Under the pieces are notes generated by a model. It had not been told where the DNA came from, searched no databases, and was given only the letters and a program-made list of their open reading frames with translations. The position numbers and the translations under genes were made by a program. A DNA stretch of 60,000 nt from Acanthaster planci (lineage: Eukaryota > Echinodermata > Asteroidea > Valvatida > Acanthasteridae), in the NCBI RefSeq assembly GCF_001949145.1, contig NW_019091469.1, positions 209,701 through 269,700 of the forward strand, read 5' to 3'. Below, piece by piece: positions 14,634 through 47,814 of this stretch. Position 1 is the first letter of the stretch. Each line of letters starts with the position of its first letter.

Positions 14634-14959
14634 TAGTTCTTGCACATAATTTACTTTAGGGTGGGTCACATTTGATAACCTCATCATGAATAACAGTTGT
14701 AAGGTGGAAATACATGTACATACAATTTTCTATTTTGCTATTCAGAGAGCTAACTTTGCTGAATAAAGGCTTGCTCAAACTTGGGCACGAGAGCAAACAT
14801 CAACACAAATTTGTGACGTCAGATCAAATATTCACACTATAAATTCGCAAACGTTTCATACATTTCAACTCAGAGAACATTTTGCTGTAAAGTCAACTTT
14901 GCTTCATTTTCGCATGCACCAGTAGTATGAACCAGTCTCTACACCAAAACTGTACTGGA

Positions 14960-15156
14960 TTAACCCTAACCCTCCCAAATCCTTTTCTGCAAAGTGGAGG
15001 ATTTTAACGGATTCCGGCAGTTAGGCACACCTCCAAATGACATTTTCAAGAAATTTTGAAGGATTGGGCTGAATGCAATTTTTTCATGTTCAAAATTGGA
15101 GGATTTTGGAGGATTCAGGATGGTTCCTTGTGAAAGGGCCTCGGGGGGAGGGTTAA
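14960..15156. mobile_element. TTAA-flanked piggyBac-like MITE, copy A
   Basis: The left edge reads TTAACCCTAACCCTCCC and the right edge is GGGGGGAGGGTTAA, so both ends start at TTAA followed by CCCT in inverted orientation. piggyBac elements insert at TTAA and have CCC-starting tips. The interior has repeated GGAGGATT motifs and no coding potential. It lies downstream of the CHIC stop codon. Membership in piggyBac is inferred from the ends only. Confidence 0.5.
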
Positions 15157-15435
15157 TGAATGGCTGAGTGACCAAAATGTATTTTACAAGAAACTGTACA
15201 CATGAATTTAAACCATGTTGTATTTCTTCCATCACAAACGTACATGTACACTTACTTAAATACATGAAATCCCAGGTCTCCAAAGGAGTGAAACTGATCC
15301 GCGAAAAAGGGAAAAATAAATAACCCTTAAATAAAACAACAGTTACCAATGATGTAAATGGTGGAGGACAGAAAAATCGGAGACTGAAGAGCGATGAGTG
15401 AGTTCACATAAATGTAGACATCATTCATAAATATA

Positions 15436-22401
<6,966 letters not shown>

Positions 22402-22424
22402 AGTGCTGTTTTTGTTGACCGAAT

Positions 22425-22678
22425 CAAAGATCATATAGCGCCGCGTAGCGGCGCAAGATGGGGAACTTCACCATGAATACGCGTAAAACGTTGTTATCAC
22501 ATAGGCGCCATTCTGGTTAGACTACGCCTGCGCAGTGTGTGTTAATGCGCAGGCGCTGGCGCCCGCGCCAGCCACGCACAAGCATTAACGTTCACACTCG
22601 AATGGCGCCTAAGGTGATGACACCTTAATGGCCGAATTATCCACCTTGCGCCGCTACGCGGCGCTATATAATCTTTGG
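22425..22678. mobile_element. Nested foldback element abutting the CHIC start codon
   Basis: The outer arms are CAAAGATCATATAGCGCCGC with its continuation at 22425-22457, and the inverted counterpart at 22645-22678 with one mismatch in about 33. Middle arms ATCACATAGGCGCCATTC (from 22497) face GAATGGCGCCTAAGGTGAT (to 22618). The centre has a perfect hairpin, GCTGGCGCCCGCGCCAGC. The whole unit is about 254 bp and GC-rich, against AT-rich flanks. It lies 23 bp upstream of the CHIC ATG, so it must form the 5' UTR and/or core promoter. TGCGCAGGCGC at about 22544 matches the NRF-1 consensus, and a near match lies in inverted orientation at about 22525. It is either a domesticated MITE or a naturally palindromic promoter. 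Confidence 0.7.
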
Positions 22679-22679
22679 T

Positions 22680-24305
22680 CCGAATTGCGTTGCGGAAAGT
22701 AGGGCGCCCTCTTCCAGAAGGCAGTCTGCGCCTGACAAATTTTTTACTCTTGTCATCAAGGAAGTCATTATAGGTTCGCTTCATTTTTGGTATCGTTTTA
22801 CATGTTAGAGTGAATTTAAACTCATTTATAGTTTCAAAATGAGATGGAAATAATATATATGGATATCTGATTGTATTGTTATCGTCAGTGTTTTATTCAG
22901 TAGAGTTCTTGCTTCCTCAAGTGTAACTTAGGACGTGTGTGCCAGTTCCACACAGAAAGGCCAACTTTTTTGTGGGATTACGAATGTAGAATCAAATTTA
23001 GCAAAGTAGGAGGTGGGAAAAAACAATACAAATGAAATTTTAAAATTCTTCTTTTTTTACATGTAACTAACCTAAAAAGCATTTTGAAAGTAAGTGCATA
23101 TTGGTATAATTGAGAAAAATTAAAAAATTTTTTTGTTCAGTGGACTGAAAACGCAGCGTCAGAAAAAAAGTTAATTAAATTTAGTTCTATTTTCAAATTA
23201 CTAAAAAATCATGCGTCGGGAAAAACTTCCATTTATAATTATTTCTCTAATTGTACAGTATATTTAGAGTTGGCTGGTTTGTAATCCAACTAATAAAAAT
23301 CTTGACTATTCTGCTATCTGCTGTTTCATTGGACATAAATTTGAAAATAATCTCTCTTGATCAAGCATAGTTTTACACTGCTGGTTTCCATTTGATCGCC
23401 AAAGTGCAAATGATTGGCCTTTCATGAAGCTCAGTCATATGTACATGTATTTTTTCAAGTTGTCAACGTTTTCATATCCTAAGTGACCATTGCCATAAAA
23501 AAATATCTGATGTAAAGAGAATATATGAAATGCTGCTTCTCTGCTTTTCACGGGAAAAGGGTTGACGATTATGCCTTTTCAGTTTGAAATTAATTAGTTG
23601 TTGACTTAAGCATGCAAGCACATTTATGACAGACTACATTTAAAAGAGGTACTCATTCTCCATTAAATATATTTTAATATAATTTACTCTAAATCATGCA
23701 TCTACCAAATTAGATTGAATTACCAAATTACAATTCTCAATGAAAAAGCAACACAAATATCATGAAGACTATAAACGAATGACTGACTCACAAAAACACA
23801 GCACAGGTTATATGTACTGAAAGTTGCCGTTCATGTTCACGCATGTATTCCACTAAATCTGCGCATTGATTTCAATATGTACACAGTTCCCACATTTCTT
23901 TTGAGAAATGTGCCGAAAAGTGTCTTGCAACACTTGCAAATCATCTAAGCATGCAGCAAACGATGTCTGCCCACCCAAACTGAGTTGCGTATAATCGGTT
24001 CTGTTGAGATCTTCCTCGTCTGCCTTGCTTAATTAATGCTGGTGTGAAAAGGTCAAAACGGGACCCAAACAACTGATTACAACACTTTTTAAGGTTGGAG
24101 GTCAAGAGGACCAGTATGCACCTTCCGAAATGAAAAAAAGACGTGAACATACAAAACAGAATAAAGAATGTGATTTTTAACTTCAGATGCTGCGTACATT
24201 GCACTTTAAACTCTCAGACACTATCCTATTTTTAAGCACCAAGATTTTTTTTCGCATGCAAGTGTGCCTCCAGTCTGCCGCGTCCAAGTAAACCTTTTAC
24301 AAGCT
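22680..24305. other. AT-rich intergenic stretch between CHIC and the TMEM272-like gene
   Basis: No gene was found. The right part presumably contains the 3' UTR of the TMEM272-like gene (- strand). The left part would hold upstream sequence of CHIC. Homopolymer-rich segments lie near 23050-23170. Confidence 0.5.
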
Positions 24306-27300
24306 TTATGTGGCCAGACTTAAAAAGAGCAGGGAGACGGTGCAGCAGGCGCAGCAGCAGCTCAGAAAGAAAAAGATGTAGGTCAAAGTGATGATCCAGA
24401 AGGCAAAGTAGTAGAGGGGCGGGTAGCAGTAGCGTGGGCTGGAGGGGTCGTCATCTGGGCGGAAGTTGGCGTACACCCAGACATTACCTGCATGCAAACG
24501 GGTAGATGATTAATTGTCCGTGAGTGTTTTTAGGAAAAGGTAACTATTTTTAAAAGCATTGCTGGGTTTTTAGTGGGATTTTGTTCAGAAAATTATTAAA
24601 CCTGAATGGAGTAAAAAGAAAAGGACAACTTGAGATCTGCGTTTAAACTTGCCGTTTAGACGCCAGACTTTTTCTACCTTACAGCTTAAATAATCAACAT
24701 TACTTTGTGCGTAGGTCTTTGTGCATTCACCGTCAGAAGAGAGTCTTGCGAGAAACCAGTTGATTTCCATTCAGAGGGAGGGGCTCACTGGTCATCCTTT
24801 GTGGTCCTCTAACAGAAATTAAATAACCCATCGGCAATAGAGACACAAACTAAGGCTGGGACCATTAGCGTTTTGCTGTTTGTGAAGTTTGTACGTCTGG
24901 ATACAACTTTGAACTGATATCCCTTGTTTTGCCGTCTGATCGAAAAACCAATTTTCCACACCCCAGTCACATCCTCGGAACCAGAGCGGGGGCTCATGCC
25001 TCCACTCTCCATCCCACTCGTTATCAGCTTCTCAGTGATTCTGACACCCTTAAATCATTACCCAGGATGAAGAAGACGAGCAAGATGCAAGCGAAGAGCC
25101 GACTGACGGCGTTCTCCTTCAGGTAGGAACTCTCGGCAGCGCCGCCCTCCTTGCGCCGCCGGTAGCGGACGACCAGATCCAGGATGGTCTTGACGATGTA
25201 CACGGAACCAGAGACGATGAGAAAGATGGGGATGAGCTTTTGCACGGGACAGTGGTTGATGTGGACAGCACCTGTCTCGGGAGAAGGTCGATGAAAGACA
25301 GGTGAGCGAAACGTTTTGATCTTGAGTTACAAAAAGCAACTCGTACAAAAAGTCAATTATACACTTGGTTAGAGTGAAGCGTAAAACCTCTTTCTTGGAG
25401 TGAAAAGGCTGAAGTGCTCTTGGCTATAAGTAGGCTCCTTAGGCCGTAAAACTGGCCAAGGCAACTGATAGGGGGATCATGATTTTGTACATTAGAACAA
25501 TGATTCCATTTTTGAAAATGTGACATTTTCCTGGGAAGGTTTTGAACAGTATTCGGTAAGCAGTTTTAGAACACCTATTTTAAGAAGTATCTTGAGCAGT
25601 TTGAGTGAACTAGACTGAACTTTAATGGTACACTGGCCAGAGAAGTGATGATAAAACATACCCATGACGACCATTGCGATCGGAATTATGAGCGCAACTC
25701 CCATCAAGATCGTAAATAAAACTGTGATTTAAAGAGAGAGAGGAGAATATTAGTCCCTTTTGTCGCACGATGGAAACCCACTCTTTAAAAATGATTCGTC
25801 GTCATGGAAACAGAAAACATCCGACCTCTTTGCATTGCATTACACACAAGTATTTAAGTCAATGGACATAATAATACTGTGTCAAAGATATTTTGCAGTC
25901 AGGATAAACTGATTTTGAGCCGTCCTCTTTCCAAGCCTTTCCGAAATGCTAAGCAACAAAGCATAATGCTAAACATGCTAATGCCACAATGCTTAGTAGG
26001 GCACCGGTAATTGAATACTCACTGGAGACAACAGTTTGGAAAATATTTGGAAACCTATGCATAAGTTTATTGTATGCCCCCTAGGAAGCCATGTCATCCG
26101 TTTTCTTTCCCTGTACGTCTGCTCTGGGCAGTGGGAAACGGGCCTGTCCGCCACTTCCACTGTAACGTTACTCACGTGTGTTGATGAGAATGGTCAAGAC
26201 CTTGGTGATGAAATCCACAGTGCCACTTGAAGTCTTCTTGGCATCCCTCAACTCCTGCATCACCGAGGAGTAGGAGGGAGGCTCTATGGGAGAGTGAGAC
26301 GTGAGCAACAGCAAAGAATTGAAATCCGATTACAATCCGTTGATCAACTGTGACAGATGTACATGTATACATCTGTGTGGGGGGGGGACTATACTCGACA
26401 CTTTTGAGAGGGGAGATGGGCTGATCGATCACCCCAACGCATGTGTTGGTAGTTAGGGTCAGGAAATGTTGAGCAGTAGGTTGTCATGGAACAGCCACGC
26501 ACCCCACCATTCGAGGGCACCGATTCATACTACCGAAGAGAGACAATTCCCTTTATTATCATCACTTAATAAGTACATCATGGGCCTCCATCATAAACTT
26601 ACGTACATTATTTAATCAATACCCTTTGTCTTAAAAAGACATAGTGCGCCATTTCTTTGCTCCTGCATGAGAGACTCCGAAACGTTTCTTTAAACATTTT
26701 AACATGAGAAGCGATAAATCATACTGAGCAATAACGGCAGCAGCGTTACGAACGATGCCTTATCAGTTTCATGGATAAAAACACTGGTCGTGAGTAGTTG
26801 CTTTCTAAACACAAAGGTCAACCTAGGAATTCGAAAATCAACCCCTTGTTTACATTTTGGGCTAAAATGCGACTACGTGACTTAAGAACGTCGTCTGCAC
26901 ATTCTGAACACAATAATGTAATAGAGAACAAATTCTAATCAGTTGCAGCACTCAGCTTTCTTCTCTGGATAATCATCTAGGAAATGGGAACCGCCATGCT
27001 TGATGAACACGGCATGCAGGTCGGGGCCCATATGGTCTTTCTCATTTATCTTTAAAGTGAAAGCCAGATACGTTCGTTGTCCCTTGTTGAGCATCAACAC
27101 AATGGCGAACCATTAGAGATCGCCGATATTAATTTTTCACTGCTCAATTGTCAGACAGAAGCAGTGACATGGCTCAAGTTACAGTGGCCCCAACTTGTAA
27201 TGACAAAACATGTTGTCGATGGATTTGCGTTATAGTTAATGAGCCGTTGTCATTACCAGTGTGATTCGCCAACATCTGGAACGGCGTCTGCACGCGTGAT

Positions 27301-30208
27301 TACTTATTCCGCGCGCATAATTTTCGACACCATCATTAATAACCTCTTAAATGTATTTCTAATGCTCTGTAGTCAGTCAGTGAAACCTTGTTGACCTTTT
27401 TCCAAGGAAATGTCAATTTTATTTATCAAATCATTGCGACTTTAAACCAAGATTAAATTGTTAAAAGTTGTAATGCTCGTAGTAAATGAACATAAGTCAA
27501 TATTTGTCTTCTTATCATGCTGTACCATTTTATCTAGATAATGATAAAATGATTGCGTGAACTAGACCAAATGAGTGTTTTTGCTTTGATGTTCCTCTCA
27601 AGAGAGATAAATGAGTTTCAAGCGTGATACGTCTTTATAATTTCTTAAGTGGTAATGTACAAGCTAACCAGGAAAAGTTAAGGAAAAGGAGGATTTGAAA
27701 GCATTCTGGAATCCTAGACTAAAATAATTCACGCAACAATCATGACGGTGGGATATTATAATGACAACATGCATTCATAGGTAGAAAAATTTGTATCATA
27801 GAAATCGCAGGGTCAATGGATTGCCGTTGTTTTTCGCAGTTGACCAGTCATGCCAACAGGAATAAAATCACTTAGCACTCCGAAATGATTGCAGTTCAGT
27901 CAATTTTACTGTTACTTCCCTTAAAAAACGTGAAATCCTGATTCGCCCAAAATAGAGGAATAATAATAACAGCACAACTCAGGCGAAGCCAGGTCTCGAC
28001 TGAGCTATGGTGAGACAGTGATTGCTCTGTTATCTTGGTACCATAAACTGCTTGCTAATCACATCGACATGCAACGCTGATCAGATCTGGGTGTAACATT
28101 CTGTCAAATTTGCAGATGGCCAAAGTAGTCGCACATGTGCACATAATTATAAATCTCCCAAACAAAGATCGTTAACATTAATTTAAAAAAATTTAAACTG
28201 CAATTTGCCTCATAATTATATGTCGCCTTCACTCACTGTCTCTATACTGAGCTTAAGTACGCTGCATTGTTCCCGGCTCAAACAATACCGGACAAGTGTG
28301 AGTTTTATGGATTGCTAATTTTGTGTATCATTGATACCAAGGATATTTGATTAACACTGCTTTTCGCATTGCGTTTGAAAGAAAAGTGACTAAAATATAC
28401 CTTCCCCGGGTACCTCATCGAAGGGCGGTGGCTTGCCCGTGGCCGAGGTATCGGCCGACCCGTAAGTGGGCGCTTCAGCGTTAGCATCGGCGCCGACGAG
28501 ACCCTTCTCGGCGTCAGCCTGATCAAAAAGGAAGAGTGATATTAGGGTTAGGCATAGAACAAGGACCCATTGTTGACGGGATAAATAGTTGTGACTCAGG
28601 GTTACCCCTGCTTAATGAAATGTAGGGTGGCCCGCTTCGCCACTGCAAGTGATCACCCCAGCCTTTTCGCCACCTCACGTGAAAGAGGAAAAAATGAAGT
28701 AAAACTAAAGAATGGAAATCTGAGCAATTTGTGGATTATTTTACACAGGAGACCACAAAATGGTTTATTTAAATGAAATAGATTGAGACTAAAATGTACC
28801 ACATAGGCCTAGTGTATCCTGATGAGATTCGTCAAATTTTTGTTCCCTTCATTGCTGAAAATTAGTGAAATTGTTTTCAAAAAACAAAGGAAACCGTAAC
28901 AGTTTAGACCAAACATGCGCAATAAAAACAGGCATGAGTGTATAGACAGTTCCGATACGGCTCACAAAACTTGATGAGCAGTCATAAATGTTCAAATTTT
29001 TTGTAAGTTTATTTTGTGTCAGTTTTGAGTGGAAAGCCTTGAAGTCCCATACTCCTGCGTACGAAGACCTAAATGGAGATTAGCAGTAAGGGTTGGCAGA
29101 TTTAAATCACCTTGATTTAGATCACGATTTAAATCAAATGACTTTTTAATCACTGATTTCAATCAACATTTTTATTTATTTACGTATTTCGATTTTGAAA
29201 AAGGCGAGTATGTTTCAAGTTTTTATTTTAGACCGATTTGTAATTTGTTTCCAGGTTGTGCACAGGGTTGGAAGAATTTTTTTTTCAATTCAGGCCACTT
29301 GCTTCTATTTAAATCAGCTGTTTGGATTCAGTGCATGAGTTACATGAGAGGATTTATAATCATGATTTAATTTTATTAAGAATGTCTACGTCAGCGTTTA
29401 ACATGGTGACGTGTCACTGAACAAGTACCTTTTATCTCTACAATTGCACATATATTTTATACAGAAATGTCGGTCATTATGCAGTGAAACCAAACTAGTA
29501 AAAATGTTCTCAATAAAGTCAGTTCTAAACAAGCTTGAGTTCATTGCTTGATTAATTACATAAGAGCTAGATCAAAAACAAAATAAAAGTGCTTTTTGCA
29601 CAAATTAAAACAAGTCCTACATTTTTTACCTATGTATGGCATGTAAAATAAATATATTTACAACGGGTTGAGCATTTGACCAATTTTTACAAACTGATAC
29701 CAAGAAAGTATTTGAAAATGTTAACACCATTGTTGCAGTGAAACGGGGCGTGCGATATACCTAAAACGGGTGTATGCTGAAATGATGGAACTAAGGCCGG
29801 CTCGAGTTAAATTTAAGCACAAAAAATGTCAACTGGCACAATCTTGCAGAGACGTCGTCTGCTCGTTTTTTTCCCATCTCTCTTCTCATTAAGACTTCAA
29901 ATGGAAGGAGAAGCTATATATTCTAACATGCTGATGGCCGCTGTGACAAACTGTTAAGTTAAAGCAACTGGTCAAGTTTGGGGTCGATGCTGTTAAGTTG
30001 AGGCCGCAAACGGAAGCGTTCAATGATCACGCACGACTCAAACACTTAACACTATCATGGTCAACAGACGTGATGCGTGCAACATTTTCTCCCAAACCTA
30101 GCGCTGAGCTGGAATGAAAAATCAACAGTTAAATCAAACTGAAGAAATAAGATTATCTGATGCATGCTCTATATCTTATCAGGGACGTGGTTGAAAAAAT
30201 CTCACCAT
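24306..30208 (-). CDS. TMEM272-like four-pass membrane protein, complete
   Basis: This is a small multipass membrane protein of the TMEM272-like family, whose function is unknown. Coding exons in transcript order are 30208-30206 (ATG only), 28518-28401, 26283-26176, 25721-25662, 25271-25062 and 24487-24306. Phases fit throughout, giving 226 aa and a TAA stop at 24306-24308. Residues 1-75 are a cytosolic acidic, Pro/Tyr-containing segment (GKPPPFDEVPGEEPPSYSSV) followed by the family-like ELRDAKKTSSGTVDF. Helix 1 is near 76-101 (LLFTILMGVALIIPIAMVVMG), then the conserved NHCPVQKLIPIFLIVSG leads into helix 2. A basic loop RYRRRKE precedes helix 3 (AVSRLFACILLVFFILGNVWVY). Helix 4 (YYFAFWIITLTYIFFFLSCCCACC) is followed by the C terminus. 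The 5' UTR exon ends with the ATG directly at the splice donor. Confidence 0.88.
28519..30205 (-). other. Intron 1 of the TMEM272-like gene
   Basis: This intron of about 1.7 kb follows the ATG-only coding exon. It contains a GATTTAAATCA-type repeat patch at 29100-29170 and otherwise shows AT-rich sequence with no coding signal. Confidence 0.6.
29098..29165. repeat. Palindromic ATTTAAAT-rich patch
   Basis: GATTTAAATCA-like motifs recur four times in 60 bp, alternating in orientation because the motif is itself near-palindromic. It may be the edge of a dispersed repeat; no wider element could be delimited. Confidence 0.4.
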
Positions 30209-30335
30209 TGTCTCAACCGGCGATGGGCTGACCCGCTGTTTCCCTTCTGTTGACTGTGGACGCGTCACTCCCTCAATACTCGCCGTAATGCTCGCGTCTG
30301 GACTTAAGCCTACCCTGGCGATGGCGAGATCATTA
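30206..30335 (-). promoter_or_regulatory. 5' UTR exon and probable promoter-proximal region of the TMEM272-like gene
   Basis: GAGACAATG is followed directly by a GTGAGA donor (30205-30200 on the - strand). The ATG joins in phase 0 to the exon at 28518, which starts with GCT GAC GCC, giving MADAEKG. The upstream bound of the exon and the transcription start cannot be read from sequence. Confidence 0.55.
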
Positions 30336-30339
30336 TGCA

Positions 30340-33140
30340 TCACACGATACAGTCAGTTACACACGTACTACCAACAAAAGGTCATTTGAATAATATGAGC
30401 AGAAGCAGACCAACCACAGTCCAGATTTTTTTTTTTATGAGCCTCTAATTTATGACACAGCTGTCATTTCACGTGATCTATATAGTAAAATGCACCAGTC
30501 CCTGAACGGCACTGTATTTTAACCGCCCGCAATATTCACCGATGATGAAAAATCTTGTACAAATTAGTTGGTATTTCGTTTTAAGATTTTACGGCCGAGA
30601 AGCAAATGAAGCGTTTGTGCATGGCAGTGCAACGCGTGATATATTTCTTTCAGTGCAACTGTACTTTGCAAAGAGGACCTCGAGAAATACCTTATACATA
30701 CAGCAGTGTTTCTGTCTGAAACATAAATTATGTACATGTACGTCAAGAATCGTTTGGCTAGACACCATATGGTATACATTTTCATATTGAGAATTGCGCT
30801 CACAGTACATTTTGGCCAATGATTCACACGGGTAGTAAGTAGGTCTGTTCACTAGAAATCTCGCCAGCACGGAGTCCGTGTAAAAGCAGTCCTTTTGAAC
30901 TTCACATTTTACGAAAGGTTAGGTATCTATGGATGTACGATCCAGTAACCGACAAACACACCTGCGTGCCAATCAGTGACAGCTCACACGGATGGGGGGC
31001 CGGGTTCTGCACGGGGGGATGATATTTTGCGGTTTTTGTTGGTGTTGCTGCTTTTTTGTTAATTTGTTTCAATGGAAAGCCCCATTAGACTTTCCACCTG
31101 ACCATCACGCTCTTTTTACAATATAATTGAGACAAGACGAAAAAAGGGCCATTTTCCCAGAAAGTGCCTGAGTTTGCTCGCCACCCCATAATGCTCTAGC
31201 TCCAACCTGAACAAGCTTCTACCCAAACGTTCAACTAATATTCAAAATTAGGATTACAAGAACAACTAAAACTTGATTTGAATATGGAGCCCTTTAGGAT
31301 GGCCACTTTATATTCAAAACCCAGTTATAAGTTGCAAATCTCAATGTCTCCGGTCGTATACGTGTCCTTCAGTGCGATATGTTTTAAGATTGTAAAAACT
31401 AATTTGCATATACGGGGCTGTACAGCGGGTCACTTTAGATACCTGCATATTGTTTCAAATAACAATAAAGAAATGTATACTGTCCATTGAATTTTTTATT
31501 TTACTATCTCTGCGTTTTATGTCGATTAATGTACTTCAAATGTACATACATCTGTTATGATATATACCCTACTCAACTCACAGGGAAAACTGTACCTTCT
31601 CAGAGAAGCCATAAAACTGCACTGCCGTTTCTGGGCCAGCCGGAAAAAAAATAAAGATTATTTTACGAAAAGCTTTTAAAAATTTTATCTACCTTCTGTC
31701 TATTTGACCTCGTCTATCGTATCCATCTTTTCAAAACCAGGAATTCGCTAGGGGATTCAATTTCGAGCTTGACTTTTGTCAGTTTGATATTCGGGGTTGA
31801 GATCGTCTGCTCCAGTCCATTCCAGCTTCATTTTCTGCTGTACACTTGGGACCTGTATGTTGTAGAATATTTTGCATTTTGCTCTCTAACCGTAAAAGAA
31901 TCTGAAAATAATTTCCAGCGTGAAACATAAAACAGATCCCAGAAAAGAAGCCGAGATGTGGAAAATGACCCTGTATTTCCTTAGTCTAACTTAGTTCCAG
32001 ACCACTGTATTATGTCCTCTACATTCTTATAAGCTAGATACACTAACACTGCTTTGTTGCAGTGTCATATTCAGTACTGTATTCTTTTTGTCAGAATGAT
32101 TTTCCTCCCAAAATGAGCTGTTTGCTGTTTGCACGTTCCCGGACCAGCAGGAATTGGCGATGATTTGCCTATAAACAAACCTTTTGCTATTGTTTTTGGA
32201 ATACATGTAATGAATTTTACCTTACGTGGAGTGATTCGACTTATTCTGAGAGTTAATTGATGTGAAAGAAATCCCTTAAATCTTCGATCGTCAAGTTTAC
32301 AATAGTTAATAAATATAGGAGATAAAACCCTAGATGTAATTAGGTTTACTTCTGGGCGCAAAGGTGCAGAGCAAGATTTACAAATTTTCAGACTCACTAC
32401 CCTTCAACGTCTAAAATATACATGTATGTCCACCACATCATTTAACCCTAACATTCCTCAATCCTTCACCTGTTGGAGGACTGAGGACTGTTAGGGTTAA
32501 AAATATTAGTGCTCATTGCATAAAATTGCATAGATATTTTTGGAAAGAGAATATTATTGAATTAAGCGTTATTAAGTACATGTTCAGATAATCTACACAA
32601 TTCAAGAAAGATAAATAGCTCAAACCCCTCAAATCAAGATTATACTTCAAAGAAATCCCGTAACACATATCGCGAAAAAGCCAGGAGGGGTTAAGGGGAA
32701 CGAGTGTTGTCCCCTCCTTGAAAGTAAACTTAGTCTTACTATTCTCTATCAAATTATAACGGCCTCATTTTTAAGCCACCTTCGTTCGACGCTTGACTGG
32801 CCCATCTTATAATTTTGTTCGGAAAAACCATCTTTCACCGTACTCTTTGTTACGGCGTACAGATGATCCCATTGAGGCGATGTTTGTCTTTTCATACTAC
32901 ATGTACATGTATATCTTAAGCAATAGGCTGGTCGTGTAACAATTAAGTACTTGGAGATCTACCAATGTAAAACGGCTAATATCTCAAGTATCAAAGACTG
33001 TTCTTAGGTTTTCTATAAGTCACAAAAAACCATTCAATTAACTTATACATATAAAAATATATTGTGTCCTTCCCGGCTCTTTTTAGTTGACAAAGCGAAA
33101 TTCCCTCTATTTTCAATTTCAGACTGGGAAGCTAGTGTAT
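30340..33140. other. Intergenic stretch between the Mesh 3' end and the TMEM272-like 5' end
   Basis: No coding exon chain was recognised. A 108-codon - strand frame at 32397-32071 has no recognisable domain or start context. The stretch contains the TTAA foldback at 32442-32500. Confidence 0.5.
32442..32500. mobile_element. TTAA-flanked piggyBac-like foldback, copy C
   Basis: TTAACCCTAACATTCCTCAA at the left faces its inverted form ending GTTAGGGTTAA at the right, with a loop of about 10 bp. Each end begins with TTAA and CCCTAA, as in piggyBac-type termini. At 59 bp it is a bare pair of termini. Confidence 0.5.
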
Positions 33141-33141
33141 G

Positions 33142-33147
33142 AAGTTT
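33142..33147 (-). terminator. Candidate poly(A) signal of the Mesh-like gene
   Basis: TTTATT on the + strand reads AATAAA on the - strand, about 730 bp downstream of the Mesh-like stop codon. It is the best-placed signal I see in that stretch. Confidence 0.4.
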
Positions 33148-33273
33148 TATTGGCCGTCTAAATCTGAGTCTACACCTCCGTAATAAATTGAGGATTAGAG
33201 AAAACAGGATACCCCCGGACAAGTCAGCCCGGCACCAAGAGCCAATAAAGGTAAGAGAAAAAAGTCTGATTAG

Positions 33274-33299
33274 TATATATATATATATATATATATATT
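33274..33299. repeat. (TA)n microsatellite
   Basis: About 13 uninterrupted TA units occur in the probable 3' region of the Mesh-like gene. Confidence 0.95.
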
Positions 33300-33469
33300 A
33301 GTGTTGATAACATTCAATTTTGCAGCACACAAACTGGTGAACTGTGTAATTGTGCTATTTGGTTTATGTCGTGCCATTTCCATTTTAAAGAACTGAACTA
33401 GCACACGGGTATTCGGCGCACGAGTACAAAAAGGCAGATGAATCTATCCTTCCTTGAAAGCTCTATCCA

Positions 33470-33765
33470 TGAATGAGAGATGGCGCTGTATAGTTTCATT
33501 GCTACGACGTCCCACGATGCAGGAACAGCCTGTGTGGTCACTTGTTTGTACGCGTATGGTGCGGAGTAGGCCAAGGCTCGAATCATTGATCTCCATTTGG
33601 CTAGGGCTAGATCCCGTGCCCGGCCCAAAACCTTTAGGCATCGTTCCCACGGGTTGCGTGTGCGTTCCGTCACTCACCCGCGCAGTAAGATCATACCCAT
33701 GGGAACGAGGTCGTGTTTTGGCGCACTCCTCCCATCTACTGGTTAGGGATAGGCCCACTTGTTGA
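33470..33765. repeat. GC-richer island with a CGTTCCCACGGGT inverted repeat
   Basis: CGTTCCCACGGGT near 33642 faces ACCCATGGGAACG near 33695. A B-box-like GGCTCGAATCA lies at about 33567. The segment is richer in GC than its surroundings and is open in both directions for about 100 codons, but neither frame resembles a protein family. It may be a dispersed element, possibly SINE-related, lying in the 3' UTR of the Mesh-like gene. Confidence 0.35.
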
Positions 33766-33872
33766 CGAGTACCTAGGCCTCAGAAAGGAAGGGTATAGGA
33801 ACCTGGTTCTCTTGTCTCCCAAAATCCAATGAAAGCCAAGTATGTCACATGATACATCGGAATTTTTGTCTA

Positions 33873-47814
<13,942 letters not shown>

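Larger units (their letters stand above)
10276..15435 (-). other. Non-coding stretch 3' of CHIC, possibly a long 3' UTR
   Basis: No supported coding exon was found. On the - strand several AATAAA signals occur downstream of the CHIC stop (read as TTTATT near 13086, 11905 and 10976). A 3' UTR could therefore run for up to several kilobases, but its end cannot be fixed. Two mobile-element copies (14457-14633 and 14960-15156) lie within it. Isolated TGACGTCA sites also occur near 14816 and 13751. Confidence 0.35.

Noticed and set aside
14966-15349. 127-codon - strand frame
   Set aside because: It overlaps the TTAA-ended repeat and has no protein-family features.
33444-33765. Overlapping open frames of about 100 codons on both strands
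   Set aside because: The segment is GC-rich with an inverted repeat. Neither frame shows a domain, plausible start or splice context, so it is better described as a repeat-like island.
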